DNA from: Pseudomonas sp. BN411
Lineage (GTDB): Bacteria; Pseudomonadota; Gammaproteobacteria; Pseudomonadales; Pseudomonadaceae
Direction: 5' to 3'
Assembly (NCBI RefSeq): GCF_029871235.1
Contig: NZ_SSOM01000042.1
Location: 1-64,000 of the forward strand
Length of the DNA: 64,000 bases
Shown here: positions 49,389-59,884 of the stretch, piece by piece
How the letters are laid out: every line of letters begins with the position of its first letter
Position numbering within the stretch: the stretch's first letter is position 1
Position numbers and translations under genes: made by a program
Notes under the pieces: model-generated
What the model was told of the DNA's origin: nothing
The model's input: only the letters and a program-made list of their open reading frames with translations
The model's database searches: none

Positions 49389-49679
49389 ATGAAAGCCCTC
49401 GCCTGCCTCTTCGCAGCCGCCCTCCTTCTGCCCCTCACGGCCCACGCCAGCACCTTCCGCTGCGAAAGCAATCTCGTGAGCATCGGCGATCGTAGCGTCG
49501 AGGTTCAGCGCAAGTGCGGCGAGCCCGCCTCCCGCGATTTCATCGGCTATTCGGAGACCACCAGCGGGCGCCAGGAGATGCAGGTGGAGGAGTGGGTCTA
49601 CGGCCCCGCCAACGGCATGTACCACTACCTGAGATTCGTCGGCGGTCGCCTCAGCGAAATCGACAGCAAGCGCAACTGA
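49389..49679 (+). CDS. DUF2845 protein, third of three tandem paralogues
   Basis: 96 residues. Signal peptide 1-20 (AHA-S). Mature features FRCESNLVSIGD, EVQRKCGEPASR, EEWVYGPANGM and RLSEIDSKRN match copies one and two. The rhomboid protease gene starts 10 bp after it. Function is unknown. Confidence 0.85.
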   Translation: MKALACLFAAALLLPLTAHASTFRCESNLVSIGDRSVEVQRKCGEPASRDFIGYSETTSGRQEMQVEEWVYGPANGMYHYLRFVGGRLSEIDSKRN

Positions 49680-49689
49680 GCCGCGCGCG

Positions 49690-51144
49690 ATGATCATCCT
49701 TCCCGCTGATCAACCCCTGGACTGGCGGCGGCCGCCGGTCATCACCCTGCTGCTGATCCTGCTCAACACCCTGATCTACATCGTCTATCAGGGCGGTGAC
49801 CAGGCACGGATCGAAGAGGCCCAGCAACTCTATCTGGACGGCGGCCTGCTCAATCGCGAGCGCGCCCTGTTCGTCGACCACCTGGTGGAGCGGGAAAAGT
49901 TCGACGCCGACCAGCGCCACGCCATCGATGGCATGCGTCGCCAGCAACTGGCGACCATCATCCTGCGTGACCTGGAATTCGAGGACTGGCTGCACCGCTC
50001 CCCGGCCTACAAGGCCGATCCCGCATGGCAACAGACGCGACAGAAGGCCGAGGCGGCGCGAGACAAGATCAGCTCCCAGCGCTTTGGCTTCATCCCCAAC
50101 AAGTTCAGCGTCCAGGGGCTGTTCGGCGCCATGTTCCTGCACGGCAGCTTCGATCACCTGCTGGGCAACATGATCTTCCTGTTCATCTGCGGCTTCGCCC
50201 TGGAAGCGGCCCTGGGACGCTGGGTCTATCTCGGCCTCTACCTGGCCAGCGGACTGGCTTCTCACCTGCTCTGGTGGGCACTGGACCCCGCCTGGGTGGC
50301 AGGCATTGGTGCCTCCGGCGCGGTATCAGGGTTGATGGGTATGACCATCGGCGTATACGGGCTGCGCAAGATTCGCTTCTTCTACTGGCTGGGCCCGCTG
50401 ATCGGCTACTTCAAGGCCCCCGCCCTGTGGATATTCCCCGCTTGGCTCGGCAAGGAACTGTATGGCGTCCTGCTGGCCGACGACCACGTGAACTACTACG
50501 CGCACCTCGGTGGCCTGGCCTTTGGCTTCCTGGCCACCTGGCTGCTGCACCGGGTGGGCTTCCTCAAGGTGGACGAGGCCTACCTCAGCAAGGAAGACCC
50601 GGACGCTCCCTTCAAGCGCGAACTGGCCGCCCTGGACCAGTTGATCGGACGTTTTGCCCTTGATCAGGCCGCGCCTCGGGGCCTCGATTTGCTGCAACGC
50701 TATCCCGGCAGGCTGGCACTGCTGGAACGTCTCTATCCGCTGGCCAAGAGCCGCCAGGACAAGCCCCTGTTGGCCGCCGTGCTGAAGCAACTGTTCGCCC
50801 TGCCGGAACAGGCCACCGCCCTGCCCCTGCTACAGAAGCTCGCGGACGATGTGGCGGACCCGCAGCAGCGCCTGCTGCAGCACCCGGCCGTGCTGTTGCA
50901 CCTGCTGCAACGGCTGATCAAGGCTGGCGACAGCACCCGCGCCATGGCGCCGTGGCGCCGCCTCTGCCAGGTAAGCCCGGTGCCGCCGCAGCTCCCCGGT
51001 CTGACGCTGCAGCTGGCCAAGCAGCTGGGCCAACGCCAGGACCTGCGCGGAGTGGGCGAACTCGGCCAATACCTGCGCCGGGCCTTCCCCGAAGCGGAGC
51101 AGACCCGGCAACTGGCGCTCTACCAGCAGCACCTCGCGCGCTGA
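49690..51144 (+). CDS. Rhomboid family intramembrane serine protease
   Basis: 484 residues. The rhomboid core (about 130-290) has the motif HGSFDHLLGNMIFLF, the catalytic serine in GIGASGAVSG and the catalytic histidine in HVNYYAHLGGLAFGF. A first membrane helix (about 17-36) precedes a 70-residue soluble insertion. A C-terminal soluble tail of about 180 residues has helical, TPR-like repeats rich in Leu and Gln. It would cut membrane proteins within the bilayer; its substrate is unknown. It follows the DUF2845 genes at 10 bp. Confidence 0.88.
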   Translation: MIILPADQPLDWRRPPVITLLLILLNTLIYIVYQGGDQARIEEAQQLYLDGGLLNRERALFVDHLVEREKFDADQRHAIDGMRRQQLATIILRDLEFEDWLHRSPAYKADPAWQQTRQKAEAARDKISSQRFGFIPNKFSVQGLFGAMFLHGSFDHLLGNMIFLFICGFALEAALGRWVYLGLYLASGLASHLLWWALDPAWVAGIGASGAVSGLMGMTIGVYGLRKIRFFYWLGPLIGYFKAPALWIFPAWLGKELYGVLLADDHVNYYAHLGGLAFGFLATWLLHRVGFLKVDEAYLSKEDPDAPFKRELAALDQLIGRFALDQAAPRGLDLLQRYPGRLALLERLYPLAKSRQDKPLLAAVLKQLFALPEQATALPLLQKLADDVADPQQRLLQHPAVLLHLLQRLIKAGDSTRAMAPWRRLCQVSPVPPQLPGLTLQLAKQLGQRQDLRGVGELGQYLRRAFPEAEQTRQLALYQQHLAR

Positions 51145-51155
51145 ATCCTCGAACG

Positions 51156-51183
51156 ACAAGGCCCCGCATAGGCGGGGCCTTGT
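51156..51183. terminator. Terminator-like hairpin between convergent rhomboid and BON genes
   Basis: A perfect 12 bp stem (51156-51167 and 51172-51183) with a 4-base loop. It lies between two convergent genes without a clear T-run. Confidence 0.65.
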
Positions 51184-51202
51184 GCATTTGCCTGGACGGT
51201 AG

Positions 51203-51562
51203 TTACTGGGAGGACTTCAGGCCGTCGGCGGAAACCGCGGTGACACCCTTGATGCCCTTGGCGGTGTCGATGGCCAGGTCACGCTCGGCGTCGCTCTGCA
51301 CCGTACCGGACAGCGCGACCACGCCCTGGTTGGTTTCAACCTTGATGTCCATCCCGCTGAGGTTCTTGTCGGCCAGGAAGGTGGATTTGACTTTGCTGGT
51401 GATCCAGGTATCAGAGACCGCGTCTTCGGCTTTCTGCATGGTCTCGCTGGCTGCCAGCATCGGGTGACCGCTGGTTTCTGCATAGGCGCCGGTCGCGAAC
51501 GGCAGGCTCATGGCGGCGGCAGTGACAGCGGCAAAGGTCCATTTGGTGAAAGTCTGTTTCAT
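51203..51562 (-). CDS. Periplasmic BON-domain protein (OsmY-like)
   Basis: 119 residues. A signal peptide (about 1-24, ATGAYA-E) and one BON domain (about 45-115) with ITSKVKSTFLADKNLSGMDIKVETNQGVVALSGTV. OsmY-type proteins are stress-induced and bind phospholipid or assist outer membrane proteins. OsmY has two BON domains, this has one. The ATG at 51562 follows GGAG. The 51563-51769 gap contains no gene. Confidence 0.88.
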   Translation of the reverse strand: MKQTFTKWTFAAVTAAAMSLPFATGAYAETSGHPMLAASETMQKAEDAVSDTWITSKVKSTFLADKNLSGMDIKVETNQGVVALSGTVQSDAERDLAIDTAKGIKGVTAVSADGLKSSQ

Positions 51563-51769
51563 GAGGTGGGTCTCCTCTCTTCTCCGGAACGTCTGCATCA
51601 AGCAACTGGTTGCAGGCTCAGCAGGAACGTCGCAAGGCCTGTGCCAGCTTTCCAGCGAAGAAAAAGATCCGCCAGATCAATGAGATAGGAAAACAGCCAA
51701 GCATCCGTTTGCATGCAGTCTGCATGTTCACGCCACTGAGGCGTTGCAGACTGCACGATGAAAACGGAC

Positions 51770-53188
51770 TCAGCGGCCGGCGCTACCCAGCTTCGCGATG
51801 GTGCCCTCCAGGGCACTGACCTGATCCAGCAACGGCGAGGCCGGATAGCGCGTGCGGATGTAGGCCAGCAGCTTCTGCGCCGGCTCCAACTGCCCGAGGC
51901 CTTCAGCGAAACCACGGGCCGCCAGCAGGTAGGCGCGTGGAATGTGCGGGTAATCAGGGAAGCGCTGATGCAGATTGCGCAGCAGGCTGAGGGCCTCGCG
52001 CACCTTGTGCCGATCCAGCAGCGCCCCGGCAACTTGCTCACAGACCAGGGCGTCGGCCGGCTGGAAATCGACCTTGAACTGGCGGGCGTTGAGCAGCGCG
52101 GTGGCGGCCAAAGCCGGGTTCTGGCGCGCGGCCAGGGGCAGGTAGTGGTCCAGATGACGCAGGCAGCGCTCGTGAGCCCCCAAACCAAACAGCAGCTGGT
52201 GGTAGCGCTCGTTCAGGCGCAAGTCCTCCGGATCGCGCCGCAACGCGTTGGCCAGGGTTTCCAGCGCACCATCACTCTGGCCTTCCTTGAGGCGGATCTC
52301 GGCTTCGGCCAGGGCCTTGCGGCGGCGCCATTCATTCTCCGGCATCCCCTGCTGGGCGCCCTCCTCGGCAATGGCAAAGCCCAGTGCGCCCTGATACTGG
52401 AACACCGCGTAGCCCATCATGCAGCACATCACGACGCCGAAATAACCGAAGAGGAAGGTGGCGATGGGCATCAGCACGACCCTCGGCAGGCCACCGGAAA
52501 GCATCCAGGCCACATAGCTCGGGGACTGCCAGAGGATGAAGAGGAAGGCGCAGAGAATCAGGTAACGCCAGCCCATGGCCTTGATCACTTCACCGACCTG
52601 ATCGGGGCTCAGGGCAGAACCCAGTTCCTTGCTCAGTGCCAGGCGGATGATGCTGGCGGGCAGCAGCAAGACGATGGCGATGTTGACCACCCAGAAGATG
52701 GTTTCGCTGTTGAAGTCCGCCGCCAGCCAGAGCGCACCCAGCGCAATGGCGAAGACCAGCACCTGCTTGATGAACAGCGAGAAACCATCACCACCAAAGG
52801 CACTGACCAGGCTCGGCGCCTCGCGCACGCCTTCGCTGCTGGACTCGATCACGCTGTGGAAATACTTGGTAGCCACGCTCAGCAGGATGCTCCAGAGGAC
52901 CAGCGAACGCGGCATGAACAGGCCAGCCAGGGCCAATAGGGCACTGAAGGCCAGTGGGCTGCTCTGCAGGCCATAGGCGAAGAACTGCGGCAGGCGTTCC
53001 CAGAACGGCTGGGCGGTGTTGGCCGCGCCGAGGAAGGTGAGCTCGCTGCGGCACAGGGGGCAGGCCGGGCTATCGTCGGGAGCATCAGCGTTGAGGGGAA
53101 TGCAGCAATCGCCGAAATGGCGCTGGCAAGGCACGCAGTGCCAGGTCGCGGGTTGGGCTGGGTGGTACTGGCAGAGCGTCTTGTCCAT
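51770..53188 (-). CDS. Zinc-finger/membrane/TPR-like protein of unknown function
   Basis: 472 residues. The N-terminal 60 residues hold paired Cys/His motifs, CQYHP...WHCVPC...CC and CPLC, like a B-box zinc finger. The middle (about 75-290) has about five or six hydrophobic helices. The C-terminal part (about 300-470) is helical with TPR-like repeats (AEIRLKEGQSDGALETLANALRRDPEDLRLNERYHQLLFG). The ATG at MDKTLCQYHP is chosen because it begins the zinc-finger region. It lies 89 bp downstream of pnp behind a terminator. Confidence 0.75.
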   Translation of the reverse strand: MDKTLCQYHPAQPATWHCVPCQRHFGDCCIPLNADAPDDSPACPLCRSELTFLGAANTAQPFWERLPQFFAYGLQSSPLAFSALLALAGLFMPRSLVLWSILLSVATKYFHSVIESSSEGVREAPSLVSAFGGDGFSLFIKQVLVFAIALGALWLAADFNSETIFWVVNIAIVLLLPASIIRLALSKELGSALSPDQVGEVIKAMGWRYLILCAFLFILWQSPSYVAWMLSGGLPRVVLMPIATFLFGYFGVVMCCMMGYAVFQYQGALGFAIAEEGAQQGMPENEWRRRKALAEAEIRLKEGQSDGALETLANALRRDPEDLRLNERYHQLLFGLGAHERCLRHLDHYLPLAARQNPALAATALLNARQFKVDFQPADALVCEQVAGALLDRHKVREALSLLRNLHQRFPDYPHIPRAYLLAARGFAEGLGQLEPAQKLLAYIRTRYPASPLLDQVSALEGTIAKLGSAGR

Positions 53189-53228
53189 GACTGATCCAGG
53201 TACGGTGGCGGTTTGCCATTCTCCAGGC

Positions 53229-53257
53229 AAAAAAAGAGGGCCCGCAAGGGGCCCTCT
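53229..53257 (-). terminator. Rho-independent terminator of pnp
   Basis: The stem AGAGGGCCC/GGGCCCTCT with a 5-base loop and a T-run of seven on the minus strand lies 20 bp after the pnp stop codon. Confidence 0.9.
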
Positions 53258-53277
53258 CTTCTATTGCGTGACGATTA

Positions 53278-55386
53278 TCAGACGCCGGAAGCTTCGGCAG
53301 CTTCTACGTCCTTCATCGACAGCTTGATGCGACCACGGTTGTCGACGTCGAGAACCAGGACTTTGACTTCCTGGCCTTCCTGCAGAACGTCGGTGACCTT
53401 GTCGATGCGCTTGTCGCTGATCTGCGAGATGTGCACCAGACCGTCTTTGCCCGGCAGGATGTTGACGAAGGCGCCGAAATCGACGATGCGCTCGACCTTG
53501 CCCACGTACACCTTGCCGACTTCAGCTTCAGCGGTGATACCCAGAACGCGCTGACGCGCGGCCTCGGCAGCTTCCTTGGTCTCGCCGAAGATCTTCACGC
53601 TGCCATCGTCTTCGATGTCGATGGAGGCCTTGGTCTCTTCGCAGATCGAACGGATGGTGGCGCCGCCCTTGCCGATGACGTCGCGGATCTTATCGGTGTC
53701 GATCTTCATCGCGATCATGGTCGGAGCGTTGGCCGACAGCTCGCTGCGGGACTCAGCGATGATCTGGTTCATCTGGCCGAGGATGTTCAGACGCGCTTCC
53801 AGAGCCTGCTCCAGAGCGATCTCCATGATCTCTTCGGTGATGCCGTTGATCTTGATGTCCATCTGCAGCGCGGTCACGCCCTTGGCGGTACCGGCTACTT
53901 TGAAGTCCATGTCGCCCAGGTGGTCTTCGTCGCCCAGGATGTCGGTCAGGACGGCGAACTTGTCACCTTCCTTCACCAGACCCATGGCGATACCGGCAAC
54001 CGGCGCCTTCATCGGCACGCCGGCGTCCATCAGAGCCAGGGAAGCGCCGCAGACCGAAGCCATGGAGCTGGAGCCGTTGGACTCGGTGATTTCGGAAACC
54101 ACACGGATGGTGTAGGGGAACTCGTCACCTTTCGGCAGCATGGCGGAAACGCCACGACGGGCCAGACGGCCGTGGCCGATTTCGCGGCGGCCGGCGCTGC
54201 CCATACGACCGCACTCACCTACCGAGAAGGGCGGGAAGTTGTAGTGCAGCATGAAGGCGTCCTTGCGCTCGCCTTCCAGGGTGTCCAGCAGCTGGGCGTC
54301 ACGGGCGGTGCCGAGGGTGGCAACGACCAGGGCCTGGGTTTCGCCACGGGTGAACAGGGCGGAACCGTGGGTCTTGTCCAGCACGCCGACTTCGATCTTC
54401 AGCGGACGCACGGTGCGGGTGTCACGGCCGTCGATACGCGGCTTGCCGTTAACGATGTTCTCGCGAACGGTGCGGTATTCCAGCAGGCCGAAGGCGTCTT
54501 TCACTTCACCAGCCGGGAACTGACCTTCTTCCTCGCCAACGAAGCGGGCGATGACCTGGTCGCGCAACTCGTCGAGACGGTTGTAGCGGTCCTGCTTGAT
54601 GGTGATGGTGTAGGCCTGGGAGATGGCCTCGCCGAACTCGGCCTTGATGGCGCTGAGCAGAGCGGTGTTTTCAGCCGGGGCGGTCCAGTTCCAGGTCGGC
54701 TTGCCGGCTTCGGCAGCGAATTCCTTGACCGCGGTGATCACGGACTGGAATTCCTGGTGGGCGAACAGAACGGCGCCCAGCATCTGGTCTTCGGTCAGCT
54801 CTTGAGCTTCGGACTCAACCATCAGCACGGCGTCTTCGGTACCGGCAACGACCATGTCCAGGGCGGAGGCTTTCAGCTGCTCGTAGTTCGGGTTCAGCAG
54901 GTAGCCGGCTTCTTCGTGGTAGGCCACGCGCGCGGCACCGATCGGGCCGCTGAACGGAATGCCGGAGATGGCCAGGGCTGCGGAGGTACCGATCATGGCA
55001 GCGATGTCCGGATCGGTCTTCTTGTTGGTGGAAACCACGGTGCAGATGACCTGAACTTCGTTCAGGAAACCTTCCGGGAACAGCGGACGGATCGGACGGT
55101 CGATCAGGCGCGAGGTCAGGGTTTCCTTCTCGGAAGGACGGCCTTCACGCTTGAAGAAACCACCGGGGATACGGCCAGCGGCGTAGGTTTTCTCTTGGTA
55201 GTGGACGGACAGCGGGAAGAAACCCTTGCCCGGGTCGGCCTGCTTGGCGCCAACCACGGTCACCAGAACGGTGACGTCTTCATCCATGGTGACCAGAACG
55301 GCACCGGAGGCTTGACGGGCGATACGGCCAGTCTCGAGGGTAACGGTCGATTGACCGAACTGGAACTTCTTGATTACCGGGTTCAC
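53278..55386 (-). CDS. pnp: Polynucleotide phosphorylase
   Basis: 702 residues. A phosphorolytic 3'-5' exoribonuclease of the degradosome. Two RNase PH domains (about 10-230 and 310-540), a KH domain with [19 protein letters not shown] and a C-terminal S1 domain ([35 protein letters not shown]) are present in order. It is downstream of rpsO with a long hairpin in the gap, as in E. coli, where RNase III and PNPase itself control the mRNA. Confidence 0.97.
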   Translation of the reverse strand: MNPVIKKFQFGQSTVTLETGRIARQASGAVLVTMDEDVTVLVTVVGAKQADPGKGFFPLSVHYQEKTYAAGRIPGGFFKREGRPSEKETLTSRLIDRPIRPLFPEGFLNEVQVICTVVSTNKKTDPDIAAMIGTSAALAISGIPFSGPIGAARVAYHEEAGYLLNPNYEQLKASALDMVVAGTEDAVLMVESEAQELTEDQMLGAVLFAHQEFQSVITAVKEFAAEAGKPTWNWTAPAENTALLSAIKAEFGEAISQAYTITIKQDRYNRLDELRDQVIARFVGEEEGQFPAGEVKDAFGLLEYRTVRENIVNGKPRIDGRDTRTVRPLKIEVGVLDKTHGSALFTRGETQALVVATLGTARDAQLLDTLEGERKDAFMLHYNFPPFSVGECGRMGSAGRREIGHGRLARRGVSAMLPKGDEFPYTIRVVSEITESNGSSSMASVCGASLALMDAGVPMKAPVAGIAMGLVKEGDKFAVLTDILGDEDHLGDMDFKVAGTAKGVTALQMDIKINGITEEIMEIALEQALEARLNILGQMNQIIAESRSELSANAPTMIAMKIDTDKIRDVIGKGGATIRSICEETKASIDIEDDGSVKIFGETKEAAEAARQRVLGITAEAEVGKVYVGKVERIVDFGAFVNILPGKDGLVHISQISDKRIDKVTDVLQEGQEVKVLVLDVDNRGRIKLSMKDVEAAEASGV

Positions 55387-55465
55387 GGTGTTTTCCTTCT
55401 CTATGTTGCCTTGGGGGAAATCGTGGGAGAGGCGGGAGTCGGACCCGATTCAATCCCTTAAAAAA

Positions 55466-55528
55466 CCAGAAGCTGGAAAGCCGAAAGCTGGAACGATGTC
55501 CAGCTTCCGGTTTTCCAGCTTCCAGCTC
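55466..55528 (-). terminator. Long hairpin in the rpsO-pnp intergenic region
   Basis: An imperfect stem of about 26 bp made of repeated AGCTGGAA/TTCCAGCT units ends near a T-run on the minus strand (TTTTTTAAGG). It can partly terminate rpsO transcripts and could form the double strand cut by RNase III that governs pnp. Confidence 0.7.
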
Positions 55529-55539
55529 ATCTGAGTCGC

Positions 55540-55809
55540 TTAGCGACGCAGACCCAGACGACCGATCAGGGCGCTGTAACGAGAGGTGTCCTTACCCTTC
55601 AGGTAGTCCAGCAGCTTGCGGCGCTGGTTAACCATGCGGATCAGACCACGACGGGAGTGGTGGTCTTTGCCGTTGGCCTTGAAGTGATCCTGCAGCTTGT
55701 TGATGTTGGCGGTCAGCAGGGCAACCTGCACTTCCGGAGAACCGGTATCGCCTTCAGCTTGCTTGTACTCGTTAACGATCTGGGCTTTTTCAGTAACGCT
55801 CAGTGCCAT
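55540..55809 (-). CDS. rpsO: 30S ribosomal protein S15
   Basis: 89 residues, the standard length. It binds 16S rRNA helices 20-22 in the central domain. The conserved segment [30 protein letters not shown] is intact. It sits between truB and pnp in the classic translation cluster. Confidence 0.98.
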   Translation of the reverse strand: MALSVTEKAQIVNEYKQAEGDTGSPEVQVALLTANINKLQDHFKANGKDHHSRRGLIRMVNQRRKLLDYLKGKDTSRYSALIGRLGLRR

Positions 55810-55903
55810 GATGGGCTTCCTCTGAGAGTAATAGGCCGGGACCTTCGCCCCGTGTTCAAAAAAGAGGATTGACCGTGCCTATTAACAGCCATCCTCGGAT
55901 CGG

Positions 55904-56821
55904 TCATTCCGACCGAATCAGTCGACGCGGCGCAACGCGCCCGTCATCGCTCACTTCACCGATTCCGATGAAGCGACCGGTGTGATCCTGTACTCGCATC
56001 ATGCCGAACTTGGGTGCTTCCGGAGCCCGCACCGGCTGGCCATGTAGCCAGTAGTAGGCGCTGTGCTCGGTCAGCTGGATCAGCGGCCAGTGCTCCAGCC
56101 CGCTGTCGACCGGCAGGAGGAACTGGTCGAGTGCCTCGTTGCCACCCTCGGCGTGAACCTTCTCCAGGGTCTCCAGGCTGATCGCCTGGGCCAGCACGAA
56201 GGGTCCCGCCTGGGTCCGGCGCAACTCTGCCACGTGTGCCCCGCATCCCAGTGCCTGGCCGAGATCTTCGACCAGGGTGCGGATATAGGTGCCCTTGCTG
56301 CAGGCTACCGCCAGTCTTGCCTGGCTGTTTTCACAGGCCAGCAAATCCAAGCGCGCAATAGTAACAGAACGCGCCTCGCGCTCCACTACTTCGCCAGCAC
56401 GGGCCAGCTTGTAGAGGGGTTGGCCGTCCTTCTTCAGGGCCGAGTACATCGGAGGTATCTGCTTGATTTCACCGCGAAAACGCGGCAGCAGAGCCTCAAT
56501 GTCCTCGCGACCAACGGTCACCTCGCGACGCTCGGTCACTTCACCTTCGGCATCACCCGTGGAGGTGGTAACGCCAAGCTGGGCCAGGGTTTCATAGCCC
56601 TTGTCGGCGTCCAGCAGGTACTGGGAGAACTTGGTCGCCTCGCCAAAGCACAGCGGCAGGACGCCGGTGGCCAGGGGGTCGAGGCTGCCGGTATGACCAG
56701 CCTTCTCGGCATTGAGCAGCCAGCGCACCTTCTGCAGCGCGGCGTTGGAGCTCATGCCACGCGGCTTGTCGAGGATCAGCACGCCGCTGACGTTGCGGCG
56801 GATACGTTTCACCTGGGCCAC
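55904..56821 (-). CDS. truB: tRNA pseudouridine-55 synthase, GTG start
   Basis: 305 residues. It forms pseudouridine 55 in the T loop of tRNAs. The catalytic aspartate D48 is in [25 protein letters not shown] chose GTG 56821 (MAQVKRIRR), with GGAG about 9 bp upstream, because it gives the family length; the longer ATG at 56872 would overlap rbfA by 47 bp. The rbfA stop lies 4 bp upstream. Confidence 0.95.
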   Translation of the reverse strand: MAQVKRIRRNVSGVLILDKPRGMSSNAALQKVRWLLNAEKAGHTGSLDPLATGVLPLCFGEATKFSQYLLDADKGYETLAQLGVTTSTGDAEGEVTERREVTVGREDIEALLPRFRGEIKQIPPMYSALKKDGQPLYKLARAGEVVEREARSVTIARLDLLACENSQARLAVACSKGTYIRTLVEDLGQALGCGAHVAELRRTQAGPFVLAQAISLETLEKVHAEGGNEALDQFLLPVDSGLEHWPLIQLTEHSAYYWLHGQPVRAPEAPKFGMMRVQDHTGRFIGIGEVSDDGRVAPRRLIRSE

Positions 56822-56825
56822 GCCA

Positions 56826-57215
56826 TTACTCCTCGTCGCTGCCCTGGTGCTTGCGGTCTTCCGCCACGGCACGCTCGATCAGCGCCGACAGCTCCGCACC
56901 ACGACGGATGCTGGCGTCGTAGTGGAAGTGCAGTTGCGGCACGCTGCGCAGCTTCATGGCCTTGCCCAGCTGCATGCGCAGGAAGCCGGCGGCGTCCTGC
57001 AGGATGTCGCAGTTAAGCTTGACCTTCTCGACATTGTCGTCCTGACCCATGACGGTGATGAACACCTTGGCGTGGGACAGGTCGCGGCTCACGTCCACTG
57101 CGGTGATGGTCACCAGACCCAGGCGCGGGTCCTTGATCTCACGCTGGATCAGCAACGCCAGTTCGCGCTGCATCTGGTCGCCGATGCGTTGGGTACGGCT
57201 GTAGTCTTTAGCCAT
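56826..57215 (-). CDS. rbfA: Ribosome-binding factor A
   Basis: 129 residues. A KH-like cold-shock assembly factor for the 30S subunit. Features [23 protein letters not shown] and [16 protein letters not shown] are typical. It ends GSDEE-stop and directly precedes truB. A stem-loop lies between it and infB. Confidence 0.95.
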   Translation of the reverse strand: MAKDYSRTQRIGDQMQRELALLIQREIKDPRLGLVTITAVDVSRDLSHAKVFITVMGQDDNVEKVKLNCDILQDAAGFLRMQLGKAMKLRSVPQLHFHYDASIRRGAELSALIERAVAEDRKHQGSDEE

Positions 57216-57247
57216 TTCGTTTCACTCATGAACGCTTAAAAGACGAA

Positions 57248-57285
57248 AGCCAGGAGTGGAAAGCGATGGCTTCCAGCTCCTGGCT
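57248..57285 (-). repeat. Stem-loop in the infB-rbfA intergenic region
   Basis: The arms AGCCAGGAGTGGAA and TTCCAGCTCCTGGCT pair with one bulge around a 9-base loop. The TTCCAGCT unit is shared with the rpsO-pnp hairpin. It may be a REP-like element or an RNA processing site. Confidence 0.5.
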
Positions 57286-57309
57286 CCCGGCTTGTGGCAA
57301 GCGCGACAC

Positions 57310-59859
57310 TTACAGGGTGCGCGCCACCTGGACCTTCTCGAAGACTTCGATCTTGTCTCCGACTTTCACGTCGTTGTAGCTCTTCACGCCGATACCGCAC
57401 TCCATGCCGGCACGCACCTCGGACACGTCGTCCTTGAAGCGGCGCAGGGATTCCAGTTCGCCTTCGAAGATCACTACATCGTCGCGCAGTACGCGGATCG
57501 GACGGTTGCGGTGTACCAGACCCTCGGTAACCATGCAGCCGGCGACCGCACCGAACTTCGGCGAACGGAACACGTCGCGCACCTCGGCGATACCCAGGAT
57601 GTTCTCCCGGACTTCGCTGCCCAGCATGCCGGACAGTGCTTTCTTAACGTCTTCGATGATGTCGTAGATGATGTTGTAGTAGCGCAGGTCCAGACCTTCC
57701 TGCTCGACGATCTTGCGCGCGCCAGCGTCGGCACGCACGTTGAAGCCGAACAGCACGGCATTGGACGCCAGCGCCAGGTTGGCGTCGCTCTCGGTGATAC
57801 CACCTACGCCGCCACCCACAACACGCACCTGGACTTCTTCGTTGCCGATGTCGGACAGGGCACCCTGCAGGGCCTCGAGAGAACCACGCACATCGGACTT
57901 GAGCACGATGTTGAGGGTCTTCTTCTCGTCCTGGCCCATGTTCTCGAAGATGTTCTCGAGCTTGGAGGACTGCTGGCGAGCCAGCTTGACCTCGCGGAAC
58001 TTGCCTTGACGGAACAGGGCAACTTCACGTGCTTTCTTCTCGTCGGCGACCACGGTCAGGTCATCACCGGCGTCCGGCGTACCATCCAGGCCGAGGATCT
58101 CGACAGGGATGGACGGACCGGCTTCTTTAACCGGCTTGCCGTTCTCGTCGAGCATGGCGCGGACGCGGCCATAGTTGACGCCGCAGAGGACCATGTCGCC
58201 CTGACGCAGGGTACCGTCCTGAACCAGCACGGTAGCGACCGGACCACGGCCCTTGTCCAGACGGGACTCGACCACGACACCACGGCCAGGGGCCGACGGG
58301 GTGGCGGTGAGTTCCAGAACTTCAGCCTGCAGCAGTACGGCTTCGAGCAGTTCGTCGACACCGGTACCGGCCTTTGCCGACACAGGTACGAACTGAGTAT
58401 CGCCGCCCCACTCTTCCGGAATCACATCCAGAGCGGCCAGGCCGTTCTTGATGTTGTCCGGGTTGGCTTCGGGCTTGTCCATCTTGTTGACCGCGACCAC
58501 GATCGGAACGCCGGCCGCTTTCGCATGCTGCACGGCTTCCACGGTCTGCGGCATCACGCCGTCGTCAGCCGCTACCACCAGGATGACGATGTCAGTGGCC
58601 TTGGCACCACGAGCACGCATGGCGGTGAACGCCGCGTGACCCGGGGTGTCCAGGAAGGTCACCATGCCGCGATCGGTTTCCACGTGGTAGGCACCGATGT
58701 GCTGGGTGATGCCACCCGCTTCACCGCTGGCCACCTTGGTACGGCGGATGTAGTCGAGCAGAGAGGTCTTGCCGTGGTCGACGTGACCCATCACGGTCAC
58801 TACCGGCGCACGGGTCAGGGCCTCGCCTTCGAACTTCAGGGATTCGGCCAGTTGCTCTTCCAGGGCGTTCTCGTTGACCAGCTTGACCTTGTGGCCGAGT
58901 TCTTCGGCGATCAGCTGGGCGGTTTCGCGATCGAGCACCTGGTTGATGGTCACCGGGGTGCCCATCTTGAACATGAACTTGACGACTTCTGCGCCCTTGA
59001 CGGACATCTGGGCGGCCAGTTCGGCCACGGTGATGGTCTCGCCAATGCTGACTTCACGCACGATAGGTCCTGTCGGGCTCTGGAACCCGTGCTGGTTACG
59101 CTTCTTCAGCTTGCCTTTGCCGCCACGCCCACCACGACGGAAGGAATCGCTTTCCTCTTCGGTGCTGCGCGGAGCAACGCGGGGGGCCGGAGCCTTTTCT
59201 TTTTCCTTGAGCGAAGGACGGTGCTGCGCATGCTTGCGGTCGCGGCGATCGTCTTCGTCGCGAGCACGTTCGGGGCGACGCACCTCTTCTTTCTTGCGCT
59301 CGGCACCAGCAGCTGCGGCACCAGCGGCTGCGCCAGTGGCCGGCGCGGCGGTGGCAGCGGCAGCAACAGGAGCTGCAGCAGCAGGCTCGACAGCCGGAGC
59401 GGCATTGACCGTGGCGGTCGGGGCAGCTTCCTTGGCGCGAGCTTCAGCATCACGACGAGCAGCCTCTTCGGCACGCTGACGAGCTTCTTCCTCGGCCTTC
59501 AGTCGAGCAGCTTCCTCCGCCGCGCGTTGCTCTTCGAGTTCGCGCTGACGCTCAGCCTCGATCTCGTCAGGGCTGCGCTTGACGTAGGTTTTCTTCTTGC
59601 GTACTTCGACGTTGATGGTCTTGCTACCGGCGACCCTCAACGTAGTAGTGGTCTTGCGCTGCAGGGTAATCTTGCGCGGCTCTTCCAGGCGCTCACCGTG
59701 GCTGCTCTTGAGATGGGCCAGCAGGGCCTGCTTCTCATTGTCGGTTACAACCTGTTCGGCGCTGGTGTGCGGCAATCCCGCCTCGCGCATCTGCAGCAGC
59801 AGGCGCTCCACCGGTGTATCGACCACTTGGGCCAGTTCTTTCACCGTGACTTGCGTCAT
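57310..59859 (-). CDS. infB: Translation initiation factor IF-2
   Basis: 849 residues. A GTPase that brings fMet-tRNA to the 30S subunit. N-terminal IF2N fold (about 1-50), a long charged Ala/Glu/Arg-rich helix region (about 85-240), a second IF2N segment with [28 protein letters not shown], the G domain with GHVDHGKT and NKMDKPE, then beta-barrel and C-terminal fMet-binding domains. Shorter IF-2 forms from internal starts occur in other bacteria; I did not identify one here. Confidence 0.97.
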   Translation of the reverse strand: MTQVTVKELAQVVDTPVERLLLQMREAGLPHTSAEQVVTDNEKQALLAHLKSSHGERLEEPRKITLQRKTTTTLRVAGSKTINVEVRKKKTYVKRSPDEIEAERQRELEEQRAAEEAARLKAEEEARQRAEEAARRDAEARAKEAAPTATVNAAPAVEPAAAAPVAAAATAAPATGAAAGAAAAGAERKKEEVRRPERARDEDDRRDRKHAQHRPSLKEKEKAPAPRVAPRSTEEESDSFRRGGRGGKGKLKKRNQHGFQSPTGPIVREVSIGETITVAELAAQMSVKGAEVVKFMFKMGTPVTINQVLDRETAQLIAEELGHKVKLVNENALEEQLAESLKFEGEALTRAPVVTVMGHVDHGKTSLLDYIRRTKVASGEAGGITQHIGAYHVETDRGMVTFLDTPGHAAFTAMRARGAKATDIVILVVAADDGVMPQTVEAVQHAKAAGVPIVVAVNKMDKPEANPDNIKNGLAALDVIPEEWGGDTQFVPVSAKAGTGVDELLEAVLLQAEVLELTATPSAPGRGVVVESRLDKGRGPVATVLVQDGTLRQGDMVLCGVNYGRVRAMLDENGKPVKEAGPSIPVEILGLDGTPDAGDDLTVVADEKKAREVALFRQGKFREVKLARQQSSKLENIFENMGQDEKKTLNIVLKSDVRGSLEALQGALSDIGNEEVQVRVVGGGVGGITESDANLALASNAVLFGFNVRADAGARKIVEQEGLDLRYYNIIYDIIEDVKKALSGMLGSEVRENILGIAEVRDVFRSPKFGAVAGCMVTEGLVHRNRPIRVLRDDVVIFEGELESLRRFKDDVSEVRAGMECGIGVKSYNDVKVGDKIEVFEKVQVARTL

Positions 59860-59884
59860 GCACTTCTCTCCTAGGCCGCGAAAC

